Of a DNA stretch of 64,000 bases, positions 52,596-61,938 are shown in pieces. The notes beneath the pieces are model-generated. The model saw only the letters and a list, made by a program, of their open reading frames with translations. It did not search any database and was not told the DNA's origin. A program made the translations under genes and the position numbers. The stretch is from Rufibacter sp. DG15C (GTDB taxonomy: Bacteria; Bacteroidota; Bacteroidia; Cytophagales; Hymenobacteraceae), in assembly GCF_001577755.1 (NCBI RefSeq), contig NZ_CP010776.1:1302001-1366000 (forward strand). Reading direction: 5' to 3'. Position 1 is the stretch's first letter. Every line of letters begins with the position of its first letter.

Positions 52596-54977
52596 ATGTT
52601 AGTTGTAAAGAGAGACGGCCGCAGGGAGTCGGTCAAGTTTGATAAGATCACGGCCCGCATAGAGAAACTGTGCTACGGCCTGAACATGTCGTTTGTGAGC
52701 CCTATTGAAGTTGCCAAAAAGGTAATTGACGGGATTTATGACGGCGTGACCACGGTGGAGTTGGACAACCTGGCGGCAGAGACCTCGGCGTCTATGACCA
52801 CCAAGCACCCAGACTATGCTATTCTGGCGGCGCGCATTGCCATCTCCAGCCTGCACAAGGTAACCCAGAAGTCGTTCTTCAACACCATGAAACAGCTCTA
52901 CACTTATGTAGATCCTAAGACGGGTGAGAATGCTTCTCTCATTGCCAAGGACGTGTTTGACATCATCAAGAAAAACGCGGCCATGCTAGACTCTAGCATC
53001 ATCTATGACCGTGACTACAACTATGACTACTTCGGGTACAAGACCCTGGAGCGTTCTTACTTGTTGCGCGCGCATGGCAAAGTGATTGAGCGCCCACAGC
53101 ACATGCTTATGCGGGTGGCGGTGGGTATCCACAAAGAAGATATTGAGTCGGCCATCATCACCTACAACTTAATGTCTGAGAAGTGGTTCACGCACGCGAC
53201 GCCAACCCTTTTCAACGCTGGTACGCCTAAGCCGCAGTTGTCTTCTTGCTTCTTGTTGACCATGAAAGAGGACAGCATTCCGGGTATCTATGACACACTT
53301 AAGAACTGTGCCTTAATCTCACAGAGCGCGGGTGGTATTGGTTTGGCGGCGCATAACATCAGAGCCACGGGTTCATACATCAAAGGCACCAACGGGACGT
53401 CCAATGGTTTGGTACCAATGCTGAAGGTGTTCAATGACACGGCCCGCTACGTGGACCAGGGCGGCGGAAAGCGTAAAGGTGCGTTTGCCATCTACCTGGA
53501 GCCGTGGCACGCTGATATCTTTGATTTCTTGGATCTGCGCAAGAACCACGGTAAAGAAGAGATGCGTACCCGTGACTTGTTCCTGGCCCTTTGGACGCCA
53601 GATTTGTTCATGAAGCGCGTAGAAGCCAACGGCGACTGGAGCTTGATGTGCCCGAACGAATGCCCAGGCCTTTCTGACACCTGGGGTAAGGACTTTGAGC
53701 GTCTCTATGAGAAATACGAGAAGGAAGGCAAGGCCCGCAAGACCATCAAAGCGCAGGAACTGTGGTTCGCTATTCTAGAATCTCAGACCGAGACGGGTAC
53801 CCCTTATATGCTGTTTAAAGACCACGCCAACGGCAAGTCTAACCAGCAGAACCTAGGTACTATCAAGAGCTCTAACCTATGTACTGAGATTATTGAGTAC
53901 ACAGACGCCGATGAGATTGCCGTGTGTAACCTGGCCTCGCTTGCCTTGCCGCGCTACATTAAAGAAGAAAACGGGGTTAAGAAATTTGACCACGACAAAC
54001 TATACGAGGTTACCTACACCGTCACCAAGAACCTGAACAAGGTGATTGACGTGAACTACTATCCGGTGCCAGAGGCCAAGAAGTCTAACATGCGCCATCG
54101 TCCAATTGGTCTAGGTGTGCAAGGCTTGGCAGATGCGTTCTTGTTATTGAGAATGCCGTTTGAGAGCGAAGAAGCGGCCCGCCTGAACAAGGAAATCTTT
54201 GAGACCATCTACTTTGCGGCTATGACAGCCTCTAAGGATTTGGCCAAAGTAGAAGGACCGTATGAGACCTTTGAAGGTTCGCCTATCAGCAGAGGCATCT
54301 TCCAGTTTGACATGTGGGGCGTAACGCCAGAAAGCGGTCGTTGGGACTGGGAGGCCTTGCGCCAGGAAGTAGTAGAGCATGGTGTGCGTAACTCACTATT
54401 GGTTGCTCCTATGCCTACGGCTTCTACCTCGCAGATTTTGGGTAACAATGAAGGGTTTGAGCCATACACGTCTAACATTTATGTGCGCCGTGTGTTGAGT
54501 GGCGAGTTCATGATTGTGAACAAGCACTTGCTCAATGACCTGATTGCCTTGAACCTCTGGAATGACCAGATGAAGAGCGCCATCATCTCGGCGAACGGCT
54601 CTGTGCAGAACATCCCTAACATTCCGCAGAACATCAAAGACCTGTACAAGACAGTGTGGGAGATCAGCCAGCGCACCATCATTGACATGTCTGCCGACCG
54701 CGGCGCGTACATCTGCCAAAGCCAAAGCCTGAACCTGCACGTGTCTAACGTGAACTTCGGGAAGCTGACGTCTATGCACTTCCATAGCTGGAAGCGCGGC
54801 CTCAAAACCGGTATGTACTACCTGCGCACCAAAGCCGCCGCAGACGCCATCAAGTTCACCGTTGAGAAACAAGCCGCCGAAACCCTGGCCCCTATGTATA
54901 ACAATGTGGAACAGAACCAAAGCGACATGGCCTGCTCTCTGGACAACCCAGACGCTTGCGAAGCTTGCGGTAGCTAA
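52596..54977 (+). CDS. nrdA: Ribonucleotide reductase class Ia large subunit
   Basis: The 793-residue protein has an N-terminal ATP cone ([20 protein letters not shown]), the active-site cysteines in [20 protein letters not shown] and [11 protein letters not shown] with a further Cys in IAVCNLAS, and the core [20 protein letters not shown]. The C-terminus ends [12 protein letters not shown]; the CxxC tail is the thiol shuttle reduced by thioredoxin or glutaredoxin. With nrdB it makes deoxyribonucleotides. An attenuator-like terminator follows at 55001. Confidence 0.97.
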   Translation: MLVVKRDGRRESVKFDKITARIEKLCYGLNMSFVSPIEVAKKVIDGIYDGVTTVELDNLAAETSASMTTKHPDYAILAARIAISSLHKVTQKSFFNTMKQLYTYVDPKTGENASLIAKDVFDIIKKNAAMLDSSIIYDRDYNYDYFGYKTLERSYLLRAHGKVIERPQHMLMRVAVGIHKEDIESAIITYNLMSEKWFTHATPTLFNAGTPKPQLSSCFLLTMKEDSIPGIYDTLKNCALISQSAGGIGLAAHNIRATGSYIKGTNGTSNGLVPMLKVFNDTARYVDQGGGKRKGAFAIYLEPWHADIFDFLDLRKNHGKEEMRTRDLFLALWTPDLFMKRVEANGDWSLMCPNECPGLSDTWGKDFERLYEKYEKEGKARKTIKAQELWFAILESQTETGTPYMLFKDHANGKSNQQNLGTIKSSNLCTEIIEYTDADEIAVCNLASLALPRYIKEENGVKKFDHDKLYEVTYTVTKNLNKVIDVNYYPVPEAKKSNMRHRPIGLGVQGLADAFLLLRMPFESEEAARLNKEIFETIYFAAMTASKDLAKVEGPYETFEGSPISRGIFQFDMWGVTPESGRWDWEALRQEVVEHGVRNSLLVAPMPTASTSQILGNNEGFEPYTSNIYVRRVLSGEFMIVNKHLLNDLIALNLWNDQMKSAIISANGSVQNIPNIPQNIKDLYKTVWEISQRTIIDMSADRGAYICQSQSLNLHVSNVNFGKLTSMHFHSWKRGLKTGMYYLRTKAAADAIKFTVEKQAAETLAPMYNNVEQNQSDMACSLDNPDACEACGS

Positions 54978-55000
54978 GAACTACTTTTGCTCAGAAACAG

Positions 55001-55031
55001 AAAAAGGAGGCCAGAAACGGCCTCCTTTTTT
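55001..55031 (+). terminator. Rho-independent terminator of nrdA
   Basis: AAAAAGGAGGCC (55001..55012) and GGCCTCCTTTTT (55019..55030) pair perfectly with a 6-nt loop and end in a T-run, 24 bp after the nrdA stop. Confidence 0.92.
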
Positions 55032-55089
55032 GTTAGCTAACTTTGGTAAAAGAGATTTCTTTTAAATATTATCTCAATCTAATACGTCA

Positions 55090-55890
55090 CTACTCACAAC
55101 CGATATAAGAGAAGACTGATTTATGTTCACTTGAGTTGAGAGGTGCTGCTTCGATTAAGAAACCTTGATTATTATATTTAAATGAGCTATAACTAACACG
55201 TTCCTCCCCATCTGAATTCATAACGAAAGTTGACTTTCTTGCATGATTCTGACTAATTACATAGCCTAGGACGTTAAGTGCTGATTGTTGGCTACCAAAA
55301 GGATTATGTTTATCATCATAGTCTTCATAAACAGTCAGACTCTCTGGCTGTCCTTTGTATATTGTAATTACACGTTCTAGGTTTTTAGTCTGACCTATGT
55401 ACTCATATATATCTTCTGACACACGCTTAAGTTCAGGACTTGGAGCACTGTAATTAGTAGTTTCTTTAATCACTCGCTTCAAATCATCATACTCATACAC
55501 TTTTGTAAAAATCAAATTGCCCCTTTCGTAAGTTATAGACTTATTTAAAGTACCATCAACATTGTACTCATAAGTAATACTCCCTGGGATAGTTCCTTGT
55601 TGAGAAGAGACATCAATACTAACTATCTGGTTTGTATTATTATAATTATATGTCCGCACCCAACTGATATAAAGAAAATCTTGCCCAACCGTTTTATTCG
55701 TTTGTTTGAGCAGGTTTCTCTTTTCATCATATTCAAAAGTTGTCACTTGAAATCGCCCATCACCTCTATCTTGCTTTATTTCAGAAATTTGGCATCCAAT
55801 AATTGGAGCGGGTTCATCTTCTTCACCACAAGCAGAAAAAACAGAAATTACAAATAGCAGAATAATGTTATTAAGAAGGCTTCTTCTCAT
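55090..55890 (-). CDS. YD-type lipoprotein, paralog 1
   Basis: The 266-residue protein has a lipoprotein signal (LLFVISVFSAC) and a chain of short Tyr-rich beta units like RHS/YD repeats (FEYDEKRNLLKQTNK, YEYNVDGTLNKSITYERGNL, YEYDDLKRVIKETTN). It shares TVYEDYDDKHNPFGS and a final FSYIGCE with the protein at 60901..61680. A Cys after the lipobox and the Cys next to the C-terminus may bond. No toxin domain follows the repeats, so it is a lipoprotein rather than an RHS toxin. Function unknown. It faces nrdA convergently. Confidence 0.72.
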   Translation of the reverse strand: MRRSLLNNIILLFVISVFSACGEEDEPAPIIGCQISEIKQDRGDGRFQVTTFEYDEKRNLLKQTNKTVGQDFLYISWVRTYNYNNTNQIVSIDVSSQQGTIPGSITYEYNVDGTLNKSITYERGNLIFTKVYEYDDLKRVIKETTNYSAPSPELKRVSEDIYEYIGQTKNLERVITIYKGQPESLTVYEDYDDKHNPFGSQQSALNVLGYVISQNHARKSTFVMNSDGEERVSYSSFKYNNQGFLIEAAPLNSSEHKSVFSYIGCE

Positions 55891-56009
55891 TTGATTATAT
55901 TAACGGATAATAAATCTTTGATTTAAGTATTGTGAACCGAAGTTATACAATATATAAGTCTGTGATTGGGTATTGGTGAAATTCTCCACATTTCGAAGAC
56001 TTAAATATC

Positions 56010-56047
56010 CGTTTTTTGGCTCTTTCTGAGAAACCAGGGCAAAAACG
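56010..56047. repeat. Dispersed palindromic repeat, copy 11
   Basis: CGTTTTTTGGCTCTTTCT faces GAGAAACCAGGGCAAAAACG. It lies in the divergent gap between paralog 1 and the DUF3298 gene, 60 bp from the MITE-like element. Confidence 0.8.
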
Positions 56048-56107
56048 AAATAGAAGCTTCACTTCACCCACTGCACTGCTTCCTTTAGCCAAGTCAACTT
56101 CCCACCC

Positions 56108-56261
56108 TGTCATCCTGAAAGGACCTTGTGGGCAAGCTGCAATAACATCAATTAAGAGCGAGGCTGGAGATTCCCCAAATTTAGAAGCAGAAAGACTTTT
56201 GAGATTTTGCAGGATAGTGACCGTCTATCTAGCTTGCTCATAAGGTCCTTTCAGGATGACA
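56108..56261. mobile_element. 154-bp MITE-like element with 31-bp terminal inverted repeats
   Basis: The left end TGTCATCCTGAAAGGACCTT (56108..) and 11 further bases recur as reverse complement at 56231..56261 with two mismatches. The inside has no gene. Non-autonomous elements with TGTCATCCTGAAAGGACCTT-type ends are often seen between genes in this bacterial group; no transposase for it is in the window. No target-site duplication is clear. Confidence 0.65.
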
Positions 56262-56400
56262 ATAGTGGGGGTGAATTATAGACGATAGTTGAGTGGATAA
56301 ATCATCAATGTGAGCACCGGCTGAACTACATCTCCCAATCATCCCTAGTTATTTCCAGCTTCCTCCGTATAAAACGCAGTAGTACCATCGTTCCACTTAC

Positions 56401-57243
56401 ATGAAGAAGTACTTTTCTGCATTGTTGATGCTATTAACTGGTATCGCCTTTTCGTGTCAAACGCCAAGCAATGAATCTGGGACCGATCCCGAGACTTCTG
56501 CCACTGTTGAGTCTGAAGAAGCCGAGGCGCTGACTTTTATTTCGCAGCGGGTAGAGCGGCCAGAGAAGCCCTGCCCGAAAGACAGCTGTGCCGAGGTGGA
56601 ATTGCAGTATCTAGTAGCCAAAGGAGAACCAGCGGCTTTGCGAGACTCGTTGAACCAGTACATGCAACGGTACCTGCTGAGCCTGCAACTCATGCACAAC
56701 CCAGACGCCAGCCTGGCACCCAGAGAGGACGCCGCCAAGGTGGTGGCCGAGCAGTTTGTGCAGCAGCAGGCAGACTTCCGGAAAGATTTCCCAGACGCGG
56801 GCGCCAGGGCGGGTTGGTACATGACCGTTTCTTCTAAGCCGCTGCACCAGACAGACCAACTGGTTTCTCTGCAGATTAAGAGCGAAGGCTACAGCGGCGG
56901 TGCGCACGGCTATGCCATGACCATTCTGCAAACCTTTGACAGCACCGGCCACGCGCTCAAAATCACAGAACTGGTGACAGACACGGTACAACTTAGAAAG
57001 CTGGTAGAGCAGGAGTTCAGGAAGGTGCGCAAATTGCCAGCCACCCATTTCAGAAGACAGGGCTTCTACACCCAGCAAGGCCGCTTGCCGTTTCCGCAAA
57101 ACGCCGCTCTTACGGTAGACGGTCTGCTACTGTATTACAACGCTTATGAGGTGAACGCCTACGCGTTTGGGCCCACAGAATTGCTATTGCCTTATACGCA
57201 GTTACAGACATTGCTTAAGCCAGCGTTTCTACCCAAAGAGTAA
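56401..57243 (+). CDS. DUF4163/DUF3298 (RsiV-like) lipoprotein
   Basis: The 280-residue protein has a lipoprotein signal (LLMLLTGIAFSC), then a DUF4163-like part (LRDSLNQYMQRYLLSLQLMH) and a DUF3298 part with SLQIKSEGYSGGAHGYAMTI, the GGAHG motif of the family, and TELVTDTVQLRKLVEQEFRK. The same domains form the lysozyme-sensing part of anti-sigma factor RsiV, but no TM anti-sigma domain is present. It is a stand-alone periplasmic or surface lipoprotein. Confidence 0.82.
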   Translation: MKKYFSALLMLLTGIAFSCQTPSNESGTDPETSATVESEEAEALTFISQRVERPEKPCPKDSCAEVELQYLVAKGEPAALRDSLNQYMQRYLLSLQLMHNPDASLAPREDAAKVVAEQFVQQQADFRKDFPDAGARAGWYMTVSSKPLHQTDQLVSLQIKSEGYSGGAHGYAMTILQTFDSTGHALKITELVTDTVQLRKLVEQEFRKVRKLPATHFRRQGFYTQQGRLPFPQNAALTVDGLLLYYNAYEVNAYAFGPTELLLPYTQLQTLLKPAFLPKE

Positions 57244-57272
57244 CAAACCAATCAGGGAGGAATAGATAATTT

Positions 57273-57310
57273 CGTTTTTGGACCGAAATCCAGAAAACAG
57301 GCTAAAATCA
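57273..57310. repeat. Dispersed palindromic repeat, copy 12
   Basis: CGTTTTTGGACCGAAATC faces CAGAAAACAGGCTAAAATC, a diverged copy with only partial pairing. It lies 30 bp after the DUF3298 gene stop. Confidence 0.6.
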
Positions 57311-57579
57311 GTCTTTCGCTAAAAAGAAACAACGTCCTTTAATTGATAAGCACTGCTCATAGGATATTGCTCCTTCAAATATACTCACCCACTACCAAAT
57401 CAATTTTTATCATTGACAATCAACGCCTTACCTAATTACCCACACACCTGGGGATAACTTTTCTAGTTGTCAACTACAGAAAACGGAAGCCCGCTCGTTA
57501 GTCTACCAGTTCTGGAAACGGCCGCTTGTTGCCTGACCAAAACCAAAAGTATTTGTAGTACTAACCAATTCCCCCTGTT

Positions 57580-58038
57580 ATGAAAATTACCCGTTTTTTA
57601 GCCCTAGGCCTGTGTGTTGGCGTTTTTACCGCTTGTGAGAAAGATGAAGACGAAGTAGCCAACAACCTGCACAACCAATGGAAGGTCTATTCCACCAAGA
57701 TGGTGAAACTGGGCGGCAGCGAGGCCTGCGCTTACCAGACCAAACCCTCAGACATGGACTTCACCCCCGGTGAGAACTGCCAGTATGATGACGTCTATGA
57801 TTTCAGGAACACCCGGGATTTGCTCATCACCAATGGCAACAACAAATGCGATAACAATGAGCCGGCCACTGTCAACAAGACCTATGAGCGCAAAGAAAAC
57901 AAGCTGATCATTGCGGGTCAGGAGTACACCATTGTGCGCCTCACCAAAGACACGCTTATTCTGGATTACTGCGTATCGGTGCCACCGCTAACCGGCTACA
58001 CCAACAGCAAGATTGGCATCAAGTTCATCAGAAACTAA
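57580..58038 (+). CDS. Lipocalin-like lipoprotein
   Basis: The 152-residue protein has a lipoprotein signal (LALGLCVGVFTAC) and a short beta barrel with NQWKVYSTKMVKLGG and LIIAGQEYTIVRLTKDTLIL, the pattern of lipocalin-like DUF proteins in Bacteroidota. Three further Cys pairs (EACAY, ENCQY, NKCDN) suggest disulfides. Ligand unknown. The gap before it holds a weak pair of DnaA-box-like words (57436..57457). Confidence 0.65.
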   Translation: MKITRFLALGLCVGVFTACEKDEDEVANNLHNQWKVYSTKMVKLGGSEACAYQTKPSDMDFTPGENCQYDDVYDFRNTRDLLITNGNNKCDNNEPATVNKTYERKENKLIIAGQEYTIVRLTKDTLILDYCVSVPPLTGYTNSKIGIKFIRN

Positions 58039-58049
58039 CCATTGGTACA

Positions 58050-58108
58050 AAGCCTTCGCCGTTTTTGGGCTGTTTTCTGGAAAGCGGCCCAAAAACGGCG
58101 AAGGGCTT
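58050..58108. repeat. Dispersed palindromic repeat, copy 13, with the longest stem
   Basis: AAGCCTTCGCCGTTTTTGGG begins the left arm and CCCAAAAACGGCGAAGGGCTT the right arm's mirror, so pairing reaches about 21 bp on each side, with a bulged G. It lies 12 bp after the lipocalin-like gene stop and could terminate it. Confidence 0.85.
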
Positions 58109-58329
58109 TAGATACCTTATTCACTTACCCCCTCCACCGGGAGTTTATTACTCTCCATACGCAGGCATTTTGTGACGATTTGCAGCCGGCTTGGAGCCTT
58201 GCACTCCCTCTGCTTAGTTACCAGAAATGGTGATCATTTCGGGCAACATCCCGCTTTCCACTACCTACTTGTAAGTATTTGTAATATAGCATTTTATCCA
58301 TTTATTTGGTTTCACATCAAACCAACTAT

Positions 58330-60729
58330 ATGGCAAACTTCTACTACACTTCTTACAAGCAGAAAATCTTGCTAGCCAGTCTATTCTTCCTCTTGTTGTA
58401 CCTAAGCGGCATTCAAGTGAGTTGGGGACAAGGCCAGGAAAGCTGGACAGAACAGAAATCAGGGTTTACAGTAGCCAGTCGGGGCATAGCGGCCTTGGAT
58501 GCGGTCAATGAAAACGTGGCCTGGGCCGTGGCCTACAACGGCACCACCGGCAGCACCACTAGCCTCAATGAGTTTACCCGCACCACCAACGGGGGCACCA
58601 CCTGGGTGAAAGGCACCATCGGTACGGAGCCCAACGCCGTCATCTCCAACATTTCTGCCTTAAGCGCCACCGAAGCCTGGGCAGGTCTCTGGGGAGCTAC
58701 GGCTACCCACAAAGGCATCTTCCATACCACAGACGGAGGCGTGACCTGGACAAAACAAGCCACCGCGCTTTATGCCGGGTCCAGTTCTTACATTAACTGG
58801 GTTTCGTTTCTAGATGCCAACCAAGGCGCTACCGGCGGAGACCCTGTAAACGGCTTCTTTGAGGTGTACACAACGGTGAATGGTGGCCAAACCTGGACGC
58901 TGGTACCTACCGCCAACATGCCTGCCGCCCTAACAGAGGAGTATGGCCTTACAGACAACTTCACCAGAAACGGAAGCAACCTCTGGTTTGGCACCACCAA
59001 AGGAAGACTCTTCAGGAGCACAGACAATGGTTTGACCTGGACGGTGTCTGCGCCCTTCAATGAAAATGTGACCCTAACTAGAATGGCTTTTGCAGACAAT
59101 GGCAGCGGCATTGTGGCGGGCGTTGACCGGACCAACAACAACTTGATGGTTAACCGCACCACCAACAAAGGCACAGACTGGACCGGGGCCAGAGCGCAAA
59201 CCTTGGGCGGCGTCTCACCGAATGACATTGCCTATGTCCCCGGTACCATCAGTACGTTTGTTGCCGTGGGCTCCTTTTCTACTTTTAAAGGGTCTAGCTA
59301 CAGCAGGGACGGCGGCGTGAGCTGGACGCTCATTGACCAGGAAACCCATCTGGACGTGGACTTTGTAAACGCTACCACAGGCTGGTCTGGCGCCTTTACC
59401 AGAGCCAACGGAGACGGCGGCATGTTTAAGTTTTCTGGCAACTTGGCGCAGACGGTTTCTGGCAACCCTTTAAACTGGACAGAAAAAACCAATGTCTTTA
59501 CCACTACCAACAGGGGGGTTAGGTCTTTGAATGTGCTCAATGACAACGTGGTGTGGGCCGTCCCTTACAACAGCACCACTCCCAACACGCCCATGGTTGA
59601 GTTTGTGAGAACCGCAGATGGCGGCGCCACCTGGGTAAACGGATCCCTTGCTGGACTTCCGGCTAACGCGGCGCTTAGCAACATTTCTGCAGTAAGTGCC
59701 TTAGAGGCCTTTGCCACTGTCAATGCAGACGCTGGCATTAGAGGCATTTACCATACCACCAACGGCGGGCAGTCGTGGGTACGCCAGTCAGCGACGTTTG
59801 CAAACGCTTCTTCCTATGTGAACTCGGTTACCTTCTCCAGCGCCACCAACGGCGTGGCATTAGGTGATCCGGCAGACGGCTATTTTGAAGTGTACACCAC
59901 CACCACCGGGGGGCAGACCTGGACCCGCGTACCGCAGAATAATCTACCTGCCGTGTTGGCCAATGAGTATAGCCTCACCAATAATTTTTCCAGAAACGGT
60001 AACACGGTTTGGTTTGGCACCACTAGCGGCAGGGTCTTTAAAAGCACCAACAACGGGCTTAACTGGACGGTGTCTGCCCCGTTTGCCACTAACGTTTCTA
60101 CCACCAACACAGCCTTTGCAGACAATGGTACCGGCATTGCCTTGGGGGTAGAAAATGAGACCAACTACATGCTCATTTCCCGTACCACAGACGGAGGCGC
60201 CACCTGGAGCACGCCCGAGTATCAGGCACCCGGAGGCATCTCTGCCAACGCGCTGGTATACGTGCCCGGCACTACCAGTACGTTTGTGGTATCTGGCTCA
60301 CGTCTAGGTTGGAACGGTACTGCCTACACCACCAACGGCGGGCTTACCTGGACATTGCTTGACCAAGCAGTGCAGCATTTAGAAGTGGCCTTCAGTAGCC
60401 CTACCAACGGGTGGAGCGGCGGCTTCAACAAGCTGTTCAAGTTCTCTGGGTCTTTTGCGGGGAGCTTGACCGGTCTACGTGATGAACAGCTGGCCAATGC
60501 CGTGCAGGTCTATCCAAACCCGGCCACCAAAGAGTTTTCTATTACCAGCACTAGCACCACCAGAAACGCGCTGGTGAGATTATACAACATGAACGGACAA
60601 CTGATCTTAGAACAGCCTCTGCCCACCGCGTCTAAGAAACTACAGGTAGGCCATTTGCCCAAAGGCATGTATATCCTGCATGTGATAGACCAAAAGAAAG
60701 TGGGCCAGCAACGAGTGTTGATCCAGTAA
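58330..60729 (+). CDS. Secreted BNR/YCF48-repeat protein with type IX sorting domain
   Basis: ATG 58330 gives a good signal peptide (ILLASLFFLLLYLSGIQVSW) and was preferred to 58306. The 799-residue protein has two halves of about 350 residues each (from VAWAVAYNGTTGSTTSLNEF and VVWAVPYNSTTPNTPMVEFV), made of WSG/YTTDGGxTW-type photosystem-stability (YCF48) and BNR beta-propeller units. The last 80 residues are a type IX secretion domain (AVQVYPNPATKEFSITSTST ... GMYILHVIDQKKVGQQRVLI). It should be exported by T9SS and fixed or released at the surface. Function beyond that is unknown. Confidence 0.85.
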   Translation: MANFYYTSYKQKILLASLFFLLLYLSGIQVSWGQGQESWTEQKSGFTVASRGIAALDAVNENVAWAVAYNGTTGSTTSLNEFTRTTNGGTTWVKGTIGTEPNAVISNISALSATEAWAGLWGATATHKGIFHTTDGGVTWTKQATALYAGSSSYINWVSFLDANQGATGGDPVNGFFEVYTTVNGGQTWTLVPTANMPAALTEEYGLTDNFTRNGSNLWFGTTKGRLFRSTDNGLTWTVSAPFNENVTLTRMAFADNGSGIVAGVDRTNNNLMVNRTTNKGTDWTGARAQTLGGVSPNDIAYVPGTISTFVAVGSFSTFKGSSYSRDGGVSWTLIDQETHLDVDFVNATTGWSGAFTRANGDGGMFKFSGNLAQTVSGNPLNWTEKTNVFTTTNRGVRSLNVLNDNVVWAVPYNSTTPNTPMVEFVRTADGGATWVNGSLAGLPANAALSNISAVSALEAFATVNADAGIRGIYHTTNGGQSWVRQSATFANASSYVNSVTFSSATNGVALGDPADGYFEVYTTTTGGQTWTRVPQNNLPAVLANEYSLTNNFSRNGNTVWFGTTSGRVFKSTNNGLNWTVSAPFATNVSTTNTAFADNGTGIALGVENETNYMLISRTTDGGATWSTPEYQAPGGISANALVYVPGTTSTFVVSGSRLGWNGTAYTTNGGLTWTLLDQAVQHLEVAFSSPTNGWSGGFNKLFKFSGSFAGSLTGLRDEQLANAVQVYPNPATKEFSITSTSTTRNALVRLYNMNGQLILEQPLPTASKKLQVGHLPKGMYILHVIDQKKVGQQRVLIQ

Positions 60730-60751
60730 CTTATCATAACCTGTTTTGACG

Positions 60752-60785
60752 AAGGGCCAGCCTGTATACACAAGCTGGCCCTTTT
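60752..60785 (+). terminator. Rho-independent terminator of the T9SS protein gene
   Basis: AAGGGCCAGC (60752..60761) pairs with GCTGGCCCTT (60774..60783) around a 12-nt loop and is followed by TT. It lies 22 bp after the stop. Confidence 0.85.
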
Positions 60786-60820
60786 GCATGTACTCTGATT
60801 ACATCCCTTGACAGATACTA

Positions 60821-60878
60821 AGAATCCTCTCGCTTTTGATCTAATTCCTTGGAAACAGGCCAAAAATGACAGGATTCT
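60821..60878. repeat. Dispersed palindromic repeat, copy 14, diverged core
   Basis: AGAATCCT (60821..60828) and AGGATTCT (60871..60878) form an outer stem. Inside it the right arm GAAACAGGCCAAAAATGAC is typical while the left arm is badly diverged. It is followed by the stop of paralog 2 at 60901. Confidence 0.65.
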
Positions 60879-60900
60879 ATCTTAGGACAAATGGTACTGT

Positions 60901-61680
60901 TTATTGGCAACCAGCGTAGCTGAACATGGTTTTGTATTCAGTCTGTCCGTTTGGCGTTTTTGACACGATTTCTGTGACAAAGCCGCTGGCGTTGTATTTG
61001 TAAGCGTAGTTATTTACTTCTGAAGAGCTGCCATACGTATAAGTGGCCTTGCGCGGGTTGTTTCTGCTCTCGCCGGGAGATACTACTCCTTTTATGCTCA
61101 GGTAAGGATTTAATTTGTCATCGTAGTCCTCATAGGTCGTCATTCCGGCTGCATCTCCCTGGCTGTCATAATACATTTCCATGGCAATGTTCTGGCTTGA
61201 ACCAACGTAAGAATACGTGGTTCTATAGACGTCACCCATGTAGGTTTCACGGGATTCTGTCAAGCGCTTGCTGCCGTCATAGGTGAATGTTTCTGTAGAC
61301 TCTAGGACGCCGTCTAAGTACCTGGTCATTTTGCTCAACGTACCGGCAGAGCTGTATTCATAGGTGGTATAGCCTTCGTAGTCGCCTCCGTCTTCAGAGA
61401 AAACCTCTTTCACCAGTTGGTTCTGGCTGTTGTATTCAAACGTGCGCGTGCCCACCACGGCGGTTCCTTCTCTTTCTGTGGCTTTGGTCACGTAGCCTTG
61501 CGAGTTGTATTCTACCTTCAAGGTAGAACCATCTGAAATGTTGTTCTCAAAGAATTCTACCTGGTCCAGCACGCAACTCTGGATAGAAACTTCTTCGTCC
61601 TCATCATCTCCGCAGGAGGCTAGAGTCAGGCAACATAGGGCTAGCAACGCCCAAACTTTGTTCGTAAATAATGACTTCAT
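60901..61680 (-). CDS. YD-type lipoprotein, paralog 2
   Basis: The 259-residue protein has a lipoprotein signal (VWALLALCCLTLASC) and Tyr-rich beta units (EYNSQGYVTKATEREGTAVV, FEYNSQNQLVKEVFSEDGGD, YEYSSAGTLSKMTRYLDGVL). It shares TTYEDYDDKLNPYLS and the final MFSYAGCQ with paralog 1. A Cys near residue 37 and the penultimate Cys could bond, closing the fold. It lies on the minus strand with paralog 3 upstream and ends next to copy 14 of the palindromic repeat. Confidence 0.72.
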   Translation of the reverse strand: MKSLFTNKVWALLALCCLTLASCGDDEDEEVSIQSCVLDQVEFFENNISDGSTLKVEYNSQGYVTKATEREGTAVVGTRTFEYNSQNQLVKEVFSEDGGDYEGYTTYEYSSAGTLSKMTRYLDGVLESTETFTYDGSKRLTESRETYMGDVYRTTYSYVGSSQNIAMEMYYDSQGDAAGMTTYEDYDDKLNPYLSIKGVVSPGESRNNPRKATYTYGSSSEVNNYAYKYNASGFVTEIVSKTPNGQTEYKTMFSYAGCQ

Positions 61681-61851
61681 AAAGTGGTGATTAGTTTTAG
61701 GTGGAAATAAATCTACTTACATCAAAGTACAAATTATTCTTACTTAGTAAATACTAATCACCATTTTTACCTACAAGTAGGTATAGCATTTATCACGCAG
61801 GAACTGTCCTAAAATATGGGGAAGTCTCCAATTGCAAGGTGTATAAAAACC

Positions 61852-61915
61852 AGAAGCCGCCTGTCGTTTTTGGCATGTTTCCTGTAAAACAGACCAAAAA
61901 TGACAGGCGGCTTCT
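61852..61915. repeat. Dispersed palindromic repeat, copy 15, with long stem
   Basis: AGAAGCCGCCTGTCGTTTTT begins the left arm and AAAAATGACAGGCGGCTTCT ends the right, so a 14-bp outer stem is added to the core. It lies between paralog 3 stop (61939) and paralog 2 start (61680), as expected for a terminator. Confidence 0.88.
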
Positions 61916-61938
61916 TATTAAGAATATGAGTGTCTAGC

